64,000 nucleotides of DNA from Hermetia illucens. Taxonomy: Eukaryota; Arthropoda; Insecta; Diptera; Stratiomyidae. A program made the translations under genes and the position numbers. The stretch spans positions 13,816,388 to 13,880,387 of the forward strand of contig NC_051855.1 of assembly GCF_905115235.1 (NCBI RefSeq). The letters are read 5' to 3'. Each line of letters begins with the position of its first letter. Positions within the stretch are counted from its first letter, which is position 1. Under the pieces are notes generated by a model. It ran no database searches and was not told where the DNA came from. It worked only from the letters and a program-made list of their open reading frames with translations. Shown piece after piece: positions 39,601 through 54,600 of the stretch.

Positions 39601-42600
39601 AGGGTTTTCATGCTCCATTTCGTAAGGAAATGCCGCTCTAGCGACCCCGAGTTTCTTCAAAAAGATTTTCACCTGTCAGCAGAAGTTCAAATTTCTCCAT
39701 TCGGCTGCGTGAATCCTTGCAATTTCACCCCTCAGAGTAGACTTGGTAGCAGATGGCCGGATGCTAAAAGTTGGTTCTAGCTCCACCTTGGCGAGCCAAT
39801 TTATCAGCCTTCTCATTACCAGCAATGTTTGAGTGCCCACATCGGGAATGCTTCCTTTAGTTGGCTAAGTTTAAGCAGCACCTGATGGGAACTCCACACC
39901 AACTGGTTTGACATGCCGTTGCTGTTTAGTGTTGATAATGCTGCCCGACTGTCGGATCAGATTTGAATGGTGCGACACCTCCACTTTTGCCGCAAACATT
40001 CTTCTGCTGCGAATAAAATGGCATTCGTCATTTTTCCGAGAGGTCGAACTAGTTCCATAATCGGTTTCTCCGAGAACACCCCTACGCCCAATCCGTTTTC
40101 CATGATTGATCCGCCGGTGAAGATTAGTAATCCTTAAACCCCAAATATTCATGGCCATTTATCGACCATTCTTCTCCAAACAGTGCTCAGAATCGTCAAT
40201 TCGTTATCCACTTTGAACAGAGCTTTTGCATACCCGAAAATTCATGCACGATATGTCCAACACGTTCCTTTGAAATCTGTAGAGCCTCAATTATTTTGTC
40301 TACTTCACTTTGCGGTCATCCAAAATTATTTTGTGGACCAAAAACCAAAGCTTTATTAACACACGAAATTCTTTTCCTTAAAAATTATCAATTTAAAAGC
40401 TTCTTTTCCTCTCATTTTCAGATGTCTATATAGTCGAGCCCACACCCGCTTTGAGACTTAACAGTCAAGGTAAGTTAATTTAATTCATTCAAATAGTTGA
40501 CCGTGTAAATATATATCTAAATTGGTTTATCTTAGAAAGATAAATCAGAGCTGGCTCCAATCCTGTATTTATATATATATATATATATTAAGTTAAGTGT
40601 TTGTTTAATTACATTCTTTTAATGCAAGTTTTATTTTTTTTTCCTTTTCTTTCTGTGTTGCTGTAATCTACCTTAAACAATCTTCTCTCCTGTCTACACT
40701 ATCTACTGATGTAAATATGAAACAAATATTGTACAAACAAAATCGAAAATTCTTTCAATTGACTGTTTTGTATAAACCAAATGAAACTACTATTTTGACG
40801 GTAAAAACTAAACAAAACTAGACTTGACCACAATTCTTTTACTCAACAATAATAATAACAACAACAATCAAGGAAACCTTGGCCGACATTATCATAATAA
40901 TGTAAAACCCACCGTTGGTCTCTTAACATCAACCGCAAGAACTTTCATACAGGAAGGCGTGACAACCGAATATGCCACCCAGGTTCTTGGTACCACATTG
41001 GATAATGGTCGGTTATATGCTCAGCTCCTGAAGAAGAGTTCTCGAGTTTTATATGACAAAGACAAAGTATCCATTGCACCAACAGCTAAATTTCCAGGTA
41101 TTGTGCCAACGTTTAGTGCAAAGAGTCCCAAATCATTATTACAAAGTCACAATGATATAATTGGAGATAAAGACTGGCAATTAATAGACGATCACTTACT
41201 TTTGGTGAATAAAGACTCAATCAATGAGAAGAATCCAGCTCAGAATTCTGAAGTGTCGCAAACGGGTAATTCATTGCTGGTTTTCCCAGTGAAAAAGTAT
41301 CCAAATTTCGATGAAGAAACTTCGAATGCACCACGGTTTTCAAACCAAAGCTTCAGCTTTTCCCAAAGTAGCAGCAGTACCTCGTTTTCATCGGATGAAG
41401 GAACCAATATTTCACCACAAAAAGTACTTCGCGCTGACAACCTTCCAACTTATACTATTAAAAATGTTTTCGCTCCAAGTGGATTCTCTTGGGATTCGCC
41501 TCTTGACGATACATATATTGTGAACGAAAAATTCGATCGTGCATCTAAATTCCATGTGGACCAGCAACCACAGCAGCGGACACCTAAAGTGCTTCAACAT
41601 AACACCAAAATCTTGAATAACGAACTTCGTAGTATGGCCACGGTTACTTATTACGGCTTTGCCGATTTCACAACTGTCGTGGGAGACACTGTTATCATAT
41701 TCTCACCAAGTACATCCACTGGAATTGGTAACCAGGGCCAGGTTACATCTATAAAAGGAGAGGCTACACTCAACGGAATTCCACAGGAAACAGCCTTTGT
41801 CACACATGTACCTATTACGGTCACGCAGGATATAATCGAGCCCACATTTACAATGCAACACGTCGTTGGTAGTGTTCCACCAACTGGTTCGACAGACTCT
41901 TTCCAACCTCAAGAAAACACTTCGGAAGTACTCTCTGATGAACGGGACCAAACTGAACTTACAATGCCTGAGGAATCAGAGGACTACAATAGTGACGATG
42001 ATAGCAGTACAGAAGAATACATGACGGCTACACAAGATGAGGCCTCAGAAGAAACTATCACAACCACTACACCAAAAATACCTGAAGAACCTCCTACTGA
42101 ACCCAAAGTTATTGAATTGGAGCCTTCCATTGTAACCTTAGAAGAAACTCAGACATCGTCCACTCTGACTCCTACAGAAACTCAAACTAAGGCTATGTTG
42201 TCCACCCCATCAAATGAGGATATTTCTAAGATATTCGCTTCATTAGCTAGTGTTGAGGCAGCAAAAAAATTGGCTGCTGAGAAATCCCAAGCAGAAATGG
42301 AAATGAATGAGGAGGAGCAGACTCAAACAACAACGGAAAATGTAGTGATTGAAATCCCAACTGTCACCTCTGCAATACCTACAACATTGTCCGGTGAAAT
42401 ACTCGAAAATACTGATGGTCAGAAGCCTCAAAGTTCTACAGAAAAGAATGAACAAATTGAAACTACTAGCGAAAATATATCCAATAACGAGATGCCCACC
42501 GAGGCGGTTGTAGAGGTCGAATCGGACGTTATGCCAAATAAACCATCGGCAGAAATAGCGACTGAAACAGAGAAGGATGTTGAATCAATTTCACCGGAAA

Positions 42601-45600
42601 CAAAAGTATCGGGAGGTGTGACAACAATATTTTTCGAAGATGATCCTTTCCTTGGAATAGATGCAACACAAATAGAAAAAATACCCCCACTAACAACCAG
42701 TTTGTTGCCAACCAATGATGAATCTAATTTAGAAACAACAACAGGCAACGCAGAACAGTTGGAGACTACCACGATGGAACCAGAAGTCGATGAACCAGAA
42801 GCCCAAACAGAACATTCAGCAAATAATGATGCAGTTTACCGCGTCGAAGGAGATTCTCATGAATGTCAGCAAAAAACGTCCGAGATTATACCAACTCTTG
42901 TACCGAAAACACTGACATATTTAACTACCTTTTTCATATCTGATACCGAGCAAACATCGACTTCAATTGAATCAAACGTTGTTGTTACTTTCGATGTTAG
43001 TTATTCTACTAAACTTTTCTGCGAGGAAATTATATCATCACGGGTCGTGGAACAAGTATTTAGTACGAAAACGGAGTCTGAAGGAGCATTGACAGTTGAT
43101 AGCTCTTCCTCTGACGAACCAAGCATTGATGAAACTGATCTAGCTTCATCTGTTCCTCAAATAAAAGAAGATTCTTCCATGATAATAACCACACCGCGTA
43201 TGATTGTCACAGAAAAAGCCCATGTTACGACAGAACAAACCCCAGCAACTGAAGGACCTGAACACACCGAAGACAATGAAAATGGCGACGAGGAGAATCC
43301 TGAAGAGGATAGTGAGGAGGAGTCCACTTATGACAATACTTCTGAACAATCTGGGGAGGAAATAGAACTGATCTACAAGACTCTGTACACTACATACACG
43401 TACTTGACAACCTTCTTCCATGAATCCACCACCAGTATTTCAAGCCGGAAGGAAATTATAACGAATGTTATTACATCAACAGTCAATCCAAGTCTACTCC
43501 AGAGCAACGATGTCACTAAATTGCTTGAAAGTATAGCGCCATCTACAATTGTAGAAACCTCAGAGAATACTTCCACTGAAATCATCACTGATAAGACACC
43601 CGTGGCCCAAAGTGACTTGGTTCGAATCGATAATATCCTGCGGGAAGATGAGGAGCACCTTTCGACAACACCTTCCCTATCTGATCAGGATATTCAGCCA
43701 AGTGGAGTGAAGACTTATTATACAACCTATACTTACTTTACTACCATTTTCGTTGATGGTGAGACGGAGATAACAAGCCGGACAGAAATTTACACCAACT
43801 ATGTTACCGAAAGCGATAGTAATCTTGATAAATCATCGCAAATAGAAGACAGAAAGGAGTACATTGTTAGTGATGATGATAATAAGATCGTCAACGATAT
43901 AACTCCAACAAGAATGCACCATCAACCTGTTCAGACGAACAGTGTTCGCTTAGTTCAGCAAGCGCTTTCGGAACTTTCGACAAGAGAAAACCACAACGTC
44001 ATTGAGTCGTCATTCGTATCTGCACCAGTCAGTTCAAGTCCAGATGAAAATGAAATAACAATGGTTACTGATATAAAATCCAGCAGTTCGGATGGCGATA
44101 GGCATATCATTGAAAATATAAACAAGCATTGGAATGGGTTGTTGGAAGACCAGATTAGCTCCGAGAGCAACACTGAAGAAATAATACCATCGTCCACGCT
44201 TTTGCTCCAAACTAGTTACACGACCTTCACTTATTTCACAACAATGTATGTCGGCAACACAGCCAGCAGTATCTTAAGTCGGCTAGAGACGATAACTAAC
44301 GTTGTAACCGAAACCTTACAACCCACCCAAATGCTAAAAGTTGAAGATTCGACATTGCCAATAACTTACTTTACAACTTTCACCTATTGGACCACTCTTT
44401 ACAAAGATGGCGAAATCACTACAATCAGCAGAGAGCAGACTGTGTCGAATATTGTCACCCCAACAGCCGCTGGCAGCCAAATCGAAAACAGTGAAGCTAC
44501 CCAATCATTGGTAGCATTAGAGGAAACTATCACTCCTAGTTCTGCTGTAGAAATCGGCTCTATATACCTAACAGAAACGGTAGCCCCTCAGAGTGCCATT
44601 AAGGTGGTTGAAAATATTACAAATGAAGTATCTACACTGACTTCGGCAAAAATCTTGGAGCCAACAACGTTTTATACCACCTATACATACTTCACTACCC
44701 AGTATATTGGCGAAGAGACTGTAATAAATAGTCGCTTTGAAACAGTTACTAACGTCAACACCCCGTTGGGCCAAGCAGCTATTCTAGAAGCTACGGTAGC
44801 TCAGCCGGTCAGTACGTCTTCTTCAATTACTCCCTCAGCGCTTGATACTGAAACTACAACTCCATCTGTACTAACTACTGATGAGGAAATAATTGAAATC
44901 AACCACGGTAAAATTGTTGATGCTGAAGGAATTAGCACTTTACTATATACAACCAAAACCATTGCAACATCAATCAACGATCTTCGGACCACAGTCGTCC
45001 AGAGTACTTCTTTGTTGAACGTCGATGAAGTGAAAAAGGCGTCGATATCCTCGTCGCAAATAGACTCATCGACCAGGACATACAAAACTGGTTTAGTTCG
45101 CTTAATAGATGGTACAATAATAGCCAATTCTACAACCACATTGTATCAGTCAAAGGTGATTGGAACTATAATTGATGGCCGATATGCTCAAATTATTGAA
45201 AGCACATCTAGCTTTTTGGTTGAAAAAACACTAGCTCCTTCAACACCTGTTTTGGATATATCCCCGACGGCCGTGCAACCATCTTCCGTGGATGTGGTCC
45301 TTCAAACTACTTTCGTGCCTACGACATCACCTGATGCCATTGAAAGTTCAATAAATGACGGTCCTGAGGATAAAACACAAGACGAGGAGGAGAATGATGA
45401 AAGTGATGACGAAAGCGAAACAGCAGTGGACGAAAGTGGTCGCCCCAAATCTAGACTTACTTTCCAAACTAAAAAGAAAACATTTACGCCCGTCATTCGA
45501 CCATTCGCTTCTCGCAACCGCCCGCAATTTGCTCCGAAACGTAAGAATGCAGCTCCTGGCAGTGCCACGATCATCACCCGGAGCGACTTTACACCAACCA

Positions 45601-48600
45601 TCACTGCAACCCCTGCACTGAAATCTGAAGGCGGAAAGGGCCGTTTCAGCAGTAATCGAAAGGGTAGTTCAGTTATTTTGAGCTCTGGCGTAATTTCTGG
45701 ATCATCAAGGAAGTTCTCGCGACCAGGTGGTAGCTCCTCACGAGGATTTTATTCGTCTTCTGCTTACCCTTCAGGATCAAGAAGGGGTTTCGCTTCATCT
45801 AAAATACAACCAACTGCTTCTTCTTACTTCGGAGGAAGTTCTAGGCGAGGAGGTGCTTCTTCACAACGTGGCATCGCGGGAAGTTCCAATTTCGGACGCC
45901 TAGGAAGTTCAAGTATATACCCAGGAAATTCCAGATTGAGGATTAAACCATCTTCAATCATACCAACAGCTGATGTTCAATCCATTACCAACCTTTACAC
46001 TACGCAAGAACCGGACACTAACGAAGAAAGCGCAACTTTGTTCGTAACAGACCAGGAAGGTGGCCAAGACCAGGAAGAAATTGAGATCACTACTGAGTCT
46101 CAAAGGCGACCGAATTCACTTTTGAAATTTCGGCGACCACCGATCGTTGCTAAAAATCTACCTGTATCGCAACGAAGGAATCCATTAACTCAAAGATCAA
46201 AGCCAGTAACGACTACCACAAGTACTACGCCCAAGCCACAACCACGATCTTTTCAACGTCCTTCTATAGCTCCTTTTGGAAGTAGACCGCGTGCACAACT
46301 TGGTCTATTCCCACCACGTACCTTGTTCAAACCTCAAAATATAAACGATGATTTGCATGAAACTAGAAAACAAGATGATGACGGTAACGATTTCGGCGAT
46401 GATCTCGAAGGAGACGAGTATGATGATGACGACGAGGAAATTGACGATGAGGAATTGGACCGGAATCGTCGAAATAATATAAAAAGACATGTCCGAACAA
46501 AACGCCAGGCACCAGGCTTCCGTAATAGATTCCGTCGTCCTCCGGCCGCTTCTAAACATGAGGAAAAAGCAGATGTGGTCGAAGAAGAACCAGTGACTCA
46601 ACGTAGCCGAACTACGGCCAGATTCAGTGGGTCAAGAAACAACAACAAGAAATCATCAACACAGAGTAAAAACAATAATGGCAATAGCCGGATTCGTCCG
46701 ACCAAAGCATCTTCATCTACTCGAGCTCAATTTACTCTACGTGAAAAAGATACTGCTACCAAGCCTTCGCGATCAAGTAGCTTTAGACGTCCATCAAACA
46801 ATGGTTCTCCCACATCACGGCGCACATCCACGACAATTGGAAGACCAAAAGCTCCACGGCTTAAGTCATTTTCGAACTCTGTCACTGAATCAACACATTC
46901 ATCACGAAGTACAGCCGGTCGATCCCGGCAAACTACCAGTCGTGGTCGTTCAACGACACGATCGCGAGGAACTACTGAATACAAAAATATTGATCCTGTT
47001 TTACCAATTTTCGACGGGACCATCACTGTCACCCATCATATTCCTACTGAAGTTACCATACCAGTTGTGAACGGGAAAGTTACTGAATATAAAAATATTG
47101 TTACCGCCCAGATAAGGACTGAAGTTTTAGCTCCAAATCAGTATAATACGCTTGTTGATCGCGCGGGAAGTTCACTACTGGTACTTGCGCGTGAGGATTC
47201 CACTATCAATTCCAACGGTGCTACTGAAGTCACACAGTTTATCCTGCATGAAACACCAACCACAAGCGTGATATTTACTCCTACTACAATTCGTGGACGG
47301 CGGACTTCCTTCTCTCATGTAATACCCTCCACTGTTTACGACGTTGAAAATGTTGTTTCCACGATTCAACCCCAAATTGCTGCACAGGCTCCATTGGCTA
47401 ATATTCTACTATCGCAGCTCTTGTTAGGAAACATTGGTTTACCCCAGCAGCAGTTGAATCCTCTTATTGGCTTAGGAGGTCAGACTGGCGTTCCTGGGAC
47501 ACCAGTGACAGAGTTTAAAACACGAACAACAACATACGTCACAACTGTTACTGAAGGAATGTCTACGGTCATACCCCTAACCTTTAGAGGAAAGGAAATA
47601 TTGACGACGATATTTGACAGTACTGTTAATGTGATCACTGCTACTGAATTTATAACTGACACGGTTGTGGTGACACCAACAGCTGCAGCTGTCCAACAGG
47701 TCAACAGTCTGCTGTTACCACTTTTATTGCAACAACAAGCACAAGGAGCACAGCCGGTTTTGCCTATACAAAATTCAGCTTTGCCACAGCAAATTATTAA
47801 TGATCCGTTGCTGAATAATGTACCATCCCAGCATCAGAATCTGTTCCAGGACAATAGTTTCGGATTGGATTCGAACCGCATCCAAAAGGTAAATCTAGAC
47901 GACTTCCATGAAACTCGTGAAGCAGAACAGTTCCCTGAGCAAGAAACGTTCAGAGAAGCAGCAACCGAAACAACTCGCTCCTCACGTAAACGTCATCATC
48001 GCAAGGGCAATAAGCATGCCAACGGGGCAGCTGCCACCCCTGAGCCACAACCTCCAATGCAAACACTTGAAACCAGTGTTGTAACTTTATATGTTTCAGG
48101 TAGGCGACCTGGTGAATTCAGTACAATTTTGTCAACTGTTGTGGGACAGGAAGGTTCACTTCGTAAAAGGAGTGCTGAATTTGCCCCCGTAGAGAAGTCT
48201 GCTATTGTCGATTATGGTGACCTTTACAGGCCAGATGAAAGTGAAATCAAGGAATATCTGTTACCTGCTACTGATGATGCCGGCTTGATCGTCTCGAGTC
48301 AGACACCAACAGAGACTCAAAGCTTGGAAAGTATCGTTGGAGACGTGAGCCGCTGGTTCGAATCTCAGTCTGACACATCAATAAATAACCGATCGCCCTC
48401 AACTGCAACCACAGAATTTATTCCGAAAACTACAACCCAAGTAACCGTTCCAGAAGAGCAGTCGCAACGACTGAAAGAGCAATCCAATGATCAACATTTT
48501 TTAGCGTAACTGACCTTTCTGGGAAGTCCCCACTCATGCCAAAGGTCGAAACAAATAATTTGCAAATCACAGGGGAAAAAGAGGAAATCTATAATATGAA

Positions 48601-51600
48601 TATGTTTCGAGAGCAACAATTGGCAGAAATTCCTGTAAATATAAATTTAAATAGGCATATTAAATTAATATATAAACGTAATACTATAGAACTAAGTAAT
48701 ATTTATAATTCAACGATACAAGGAAATAATGGTGGTAAAGATTCGGAGAAAATGACTGAACAGGTGACCGGAAGAAAATTCCGAAAGATCTTACGTAAAC
48801 GTAGACCTTTACAAGCAGATGATGATATCCATGATCATCCCATCGAGCGAAAAACTAGTGAAGTCAAAAGGAATAAGCCCCGAAGGCAAACTGTGATTGT
48901 CAGGCGACGAATGTCATCTGCAGGACATCCAACAACGTTTGCCTCCAGCGGTGGTATAGGTTCAAATCAAAGAACGGAACCGATGCGACGGACAAAGCTG
49001 GTGCGACGAAAGATAACACAAATGCCTACGATTACAGATACAAAGTCAGCAGAATTTATTACTGAGCTCAAGACAGTAACACAAACTGGGTTCAATACTA
49101 TTTTTGAAACGGTAGTACGACAAAAAACCTACACATACGTTGTCGATCGCGTACACAATTCAGAGCATTTAATTCAATCATCGACATTGGTTAGAGACCA
49201 AATAGTGACTGTAACTCGGACTCAAGTGCAAACTCATGAAATTGTACTAACTTTGACACGAGCCACCCCAACAACGAGCATACCGATGAGCCTTACAACA
49301 TCAGCAATACTCAACGGAAGCTGAGCTACTTCCGTCATTCATAAAATGTTTTGTTACTTGTTACCTTCTAAGCAGTTACAGTTTACACATCAATTGCTAT
49401 TCAAAAGGACAATACAGGTATGTTATGATTATTCAACAATGCCGTTCGAAGGAGAGATGGTAGTCGCAGATATTACAGAAATTTATGTTCATTAGAATCA
49501 TCTAACTTATCACTCAATTAGTCTTCGGTCTAACTTCGTTTTTTTTCCGATTATTTTGTTGTTAAGGACACTGGATGCATTTTCTTGGTTGGCCCTTCGC
49601 GGGACCTGTCATCAAGAGAGATCAGAACTCCAAATTTACTCTATTTATCTCTTTCCCTGATCTCAGCATTTTAGAGCTCTTTTGTGTGATTTAGATTACA
49701 CCCTGTGAATCCCAGAAAACTGTGGCAATCACCTTTCCGGCTGATAGGGTAGTCGTCACAGCACATTCGCTGGGTGAAGTTTGCTGTTTCCACTGTCTCT
49801 TAGTCTCTGGTGCACCAGTTGACCCATGTTTTATCGACAGCCATGAAACGGCGCAGAAAATCCTTCGGATCGCGTTTAAACAACGACAAATATTACTCTG
49901 ATCTCATGCTGTCTCAGACCAGAGACTTATTGGGTGATGTGGTTAATTGCGAATCAGGCACTACATTACACGTATAAAAGTTAGTTTTAGCTTTTTCCTT
50001 CAGATGGCATTACGAATTTGCAAATAATAATATAATAAATCACTAAAACTAGTCATTAAATTCTAGCTCTCTTCTACTTCTACCCAAAATATAAATGTTT
50101 CTTCCATCAATCCTTCTATATAATTTCAACCTCTTCTGGACTATCGGATATTATTTGTACATTATCTTTTTCATCAAATTCTACTGAAATACGGAGACTT
50201 TCTTCTGTATACATATATGTAATTGAAATGCAAAAATCTCCGACAAAATACCAGCAACCTGTGTTATATACGTTTGTTTATATATTATTTTGTTTTACCG
50301 ATGTATATAAAAAGTTATAGAATGTCTTTACTGATGTTTCAATACACTTTCGATATTTTATAAAAATAAGCACTGTTTTTCATTTGATGCGTTTTTTATC
50401 TCAATCTGACACAATTTTCAATAGCGGAAATAAGTATTTCCACAACGCCATTAACATCAATTTATGACAAAGGGCTAGCAGCAGAAGTTTCAAGTGAAGG
50501 TGATGATCCTACTCACAACGAGGATGAAGATATTAATCATTTACAATATGACGAAAGTGGAAGATTCTTCAATTTTCAAGTTTTCAACAGCCTTCACTCT
50601 TCGACTCCTGCCGCTCTAGGGGATGAAGCACGGTATAATTTAGCCACAAGGATCATGTCTAATGGAGTGGAAGTTATTGTAGCTGGAGATAAGAGCAAAA
50701 CTGCAGTAGATCGCAATAGTGTTTTACGAGTTGTACCGAGTAGTTTGAATAAGCCAATGACCTTAGCACCTAGTACACTTAAAAATCAAATGATCCTAAT
50801 TGCACCGGAAGACTCCAAGGTAGGTAAAATGAATATGGGCCAAACAGAGATAGATTTCCTTTCTGACTGGCTCAAAGATAGAGTAACACCCTCTTCTTTT
50901 CCCCCCAATTATAGGAAAGTTTAACGCTACCACTTAATCCAAATCAATTTGTAACCAAAACGTGTCTAACAACGTATACATACCGGACTACCTATTTGCA
51001 AGATGGTACCACGACAATTGAGAGTCGAGAGAAAGTCATATCAAATATTGCAACTGAAGAGAGGAATTATCTGAAAATTTCACCAACATCGACTTCGGGC
51101 GTTACTTTGTCACGTGTAAGTTCAAATTTGGTTACGCAGGCTGCAAGAGAATACTTACCCTCGTGCTGTTTCATATGGATAAGCAATTTACTCTAATGCT
51201 TGACATATTTTTTGCAGACCCCTGAATTCGTTATTGGCGTCTTCCACACAACATACACATATCTTAACACTATCCTAGATAACGAGCTCCCAATTGTTCT
51301 GTCTTCTAAACTTACTGTTACTAATACTATAACCGGACCAGAAGATTATATATCGTTCCTTCAGCCATCAGTGGAAGCTACCCCAGCATATGAAACGAAT
51401 ACATACTACAGTAAAATAACATTAACAAAGACTTTACATGATAATAACGTCGAAAAAGTTATCTCCACATCTAATATTCTACGACAAGTGGTGATAACAG
51501 AATCACTTCCGTCTAAGAGCACATCGGTTATGACATCTTATATCGCATTAGATGCATCTGATGATAAGAATAACAATGTCAAAAATGATCTACACATCTA

Positions 51601-54600
51601 TGCAACGAAAACGTATCTGACCACGTTCACATATTTCACTACTGTTTTAAAATCCCAATCTGAGTTGTCCAGTCCATCTACTGAAGTTAACTCTCACATT
51701 CGAGTGGTTGAGAATGTAATCACAGAGTCGATACCAACTCATTTGATTCAGCAGGATGCTCTAAGCAGCTTTCGTGAACAGCTGCAAGCAGCAAGCACCA
51801 AGATAATAACTACCTTAGCCAAGTTGGTTGACGGGGAAACATTGGAAGTGACTGCAATGAAAACTCCTCAATTTCATCAACATTCGGAAGTATCAGCAAC
51901 GATTAATGGTGCCAATTCACAGGCAATTTCTTCCCACTCAACTAATTCGGAACGACCTGATCCTATTGACATGGGTCATGAAGAAGACGAAGCAGGTTTG
52001 GACGATGACAGCTCGAAGGACGAAGAGAACGAGGACAATGCTACAGATAATATCCTGGCTGAGAGTTCAAACCACCAAGTATACAACGCGATTGTTGATC
52101 CCCCAGCCCGCAATAATTCTAAAATCAACGACAAGAATGGCTTTCAAGTATCTAACCTCATTGGATCTTTAAATTTGAACGGCCTGAATGCCCTAGGTCC
52201 AGTGATTAATGCAATGGCCGGTTTGATTAACACTAACTTCGGCGAGTCCTCGTCGAAAAGAAACATAAGCGATTTGAAACTCTCAACAAGTGAGATCAGT
52301 AGTAAAAATCTACTAAAGAATATCACATCAGCAGAAGCTGGAAGTATTCCAAATAACGTTAACCTTGCCGATCTTGCTGACAATCAACATCAACAGCACT
52401 CTCCTATCTACATTCCGATTAGAAGTGCTAACAATTTGCTCAACGAAAATCGTCTATCAAGTCCATCTTCCTTGCACATTGCACCCCCAAAGCCTGCATC
52501 CTCGCACCTACAGAAATATCTACTACAATCCGATGAGAAAGCAAATCGTAATAACAAATTGGAAGTTGCAATTGGTAAGCCTACGTATGAAACACCACTT
52601 CTTAATGGTGGCATTCCCATCAGTCCTGGTGAAGTAATTACCGCAAATTCGGATGTAATAATTGGTAAACCAGCCGGTGTCAGACCTCGCATACCATTTC
52701 AAAATGCTATTAAAGAGGGAGAACTGAAGCCACCACTATTGCAATCGCAGAGTCACCCTACCTCAAAAGTTATACCACTATTCCCATATCGCCCGCATTA
52801 TGGTCATCAGTATCCACCAAAGTTACAAACATACGGAGACTACAAGCAAACCTATCCTTTATCGCCACCATCACAATCACCGCAATCATTGCCACCGATA
52901 AGGCATTTGAGTCATGTTGGTCCACCTAGTTCCCAACAGTTCCATCAACAACATCACATCAACTATCCAGAAGGGAAGCTACCACTTAATAATGAAATTT
53001 TGGAAATTAAACGAATTCCCGAAGTTTTCAGTGCAGACCTTCCTATTTTTGAAATGAAAAACAATATACGCGATACAGATAAGACTATGTTGGTAAATAT
53101 TCAACCATCTCAGGTTGCCAGCGTCATGATCCCTCATGGTAATACAGCTCCTGTTCTAATCATTGAGAGTACTGCTGAATTGCATAAAAATGGTCAGTAT
53201 TTCGATGAACCATCACCGTATCCAAATACGATTATCGGAGAAGATTCTGCAACAGATTACGCGCACAAGGTCCCGCCGTCTGGCGCAGAACCCCCGAAGA
53301 CACAAAATGGAGTCAATACTGGGCCCTTCGGGAGCGTGAGTGAGATACCTAATGCACCAGTTCAAGTTAGTCTAGATTCAAGCGTTTTGAGCCACAATAT
53401 TGACGTTCACGTGCCACCGTTAACATTCCTAAAAGAAAACGACTTCCCTCAGTCTATTCCAGTTAAAGGACAAAATCACCTCAACTTCCGAAAAAACGGC
53501 CAATATAATGTCAATATACCTCACTATCATAGACACGTTACGGTCAATTTGAAGGCCCAGCATGATAGCTCCAGTATTCCTCCTTATCATCGACCGCACC
53601 GTTATCCTGTCGAAGGAATGGGACCACCACCGAAGCGGCAGCCTTTGGGACCTGGGGTTGACCCTTCGAAGAAATACTACCATTATTATAATCAAAGACC
53701 GCATAATCAACATCACCAGCATCATTTCTATCGACAGCCCCCTAGCAACAAAAATGACATGAGCCACTTCACTCCGTATAAAGAGAACAGATATCCTTTT
53801 GAATCGAATATACTACCCCAACATCATCATCATCTGCAAACAATGCTAGCTCCGACTCATGAAAGTGCCCAAGAAACTCCTGTTTTCGATAATACACCAA
53901 TAGACCATTCACAGGCTCCATCTATAGCAGATGGAATCACTGACGAGCACAGAGACGATGACTATGAGAATGAAGAAGGGGAAGTAATACAAGAGTCCAA
54001 TTCGCTGCCTGTAATTCCAGGACAATATATAGATTATCCAACGTCAACCATACAAACATCGACGTTCTATATTTCTCCATTTTTGAATATGCCCTCTGCG
54101 TCTGCAATCAATGAGTTACCACATATGGAGATCAATTCTTCACATGAAATGAGTGGAGCCAACATTTCTCATTCTGCCGCAAAGGAAACGATTCCTGAAA
54201 CGAATATTACAGCAAGCTCTCCCAAAGTGAATACTACGAAGCAGTCATTCCATACTGAACCTCACTCAGTTTCACTAGGAGAGTATTCAGAGTTCGATTC
54301 CACCACTTTAATCAGAAACGAAACGATACTTCGAAATCCTATCCGACCCAACATGAAATTAGAGTCAAATGCACATCAAGTGAACTTCCTTTCCGGCGGT
54401 AATGTCCATAGTGGAAAACCTAATGATGTACATGGCTTTGGTCAACCGCCCCTATCGACTGAAAACTCCGGAAATGATAAGAATGCCACCAGCTATGGAA
54501 ACTCTAATAAATATAGCAATAACATTACCCCTATTCCGGTATGGCAAGCAGAAGGATCATTCCATCGGGAAAATAATATTGAAGGACTAAATAACAATTC

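Noticed and set aside
48503-48505. Acceptor ATTTTTTAG feeding the 48505-49324 frame
   Set aside because: A good-looking acceptor, but it needs a phase-2 donor in exon 3 and none with a reasonable consensus was found; kept only as an alternative.
49416-49421. Perfect donor-like CAG|GTATGT
   Set aside because: The mucin-like frame stops at 49324, and the frame open up to this site has no mucin character and the wrong phase for 50425.
52810-53850. His/Gln/Pro-rich stretch as a separate gene
   Set aside because: It is continuous in frame with the 5.25-kb mucin exon and needs no separate call.
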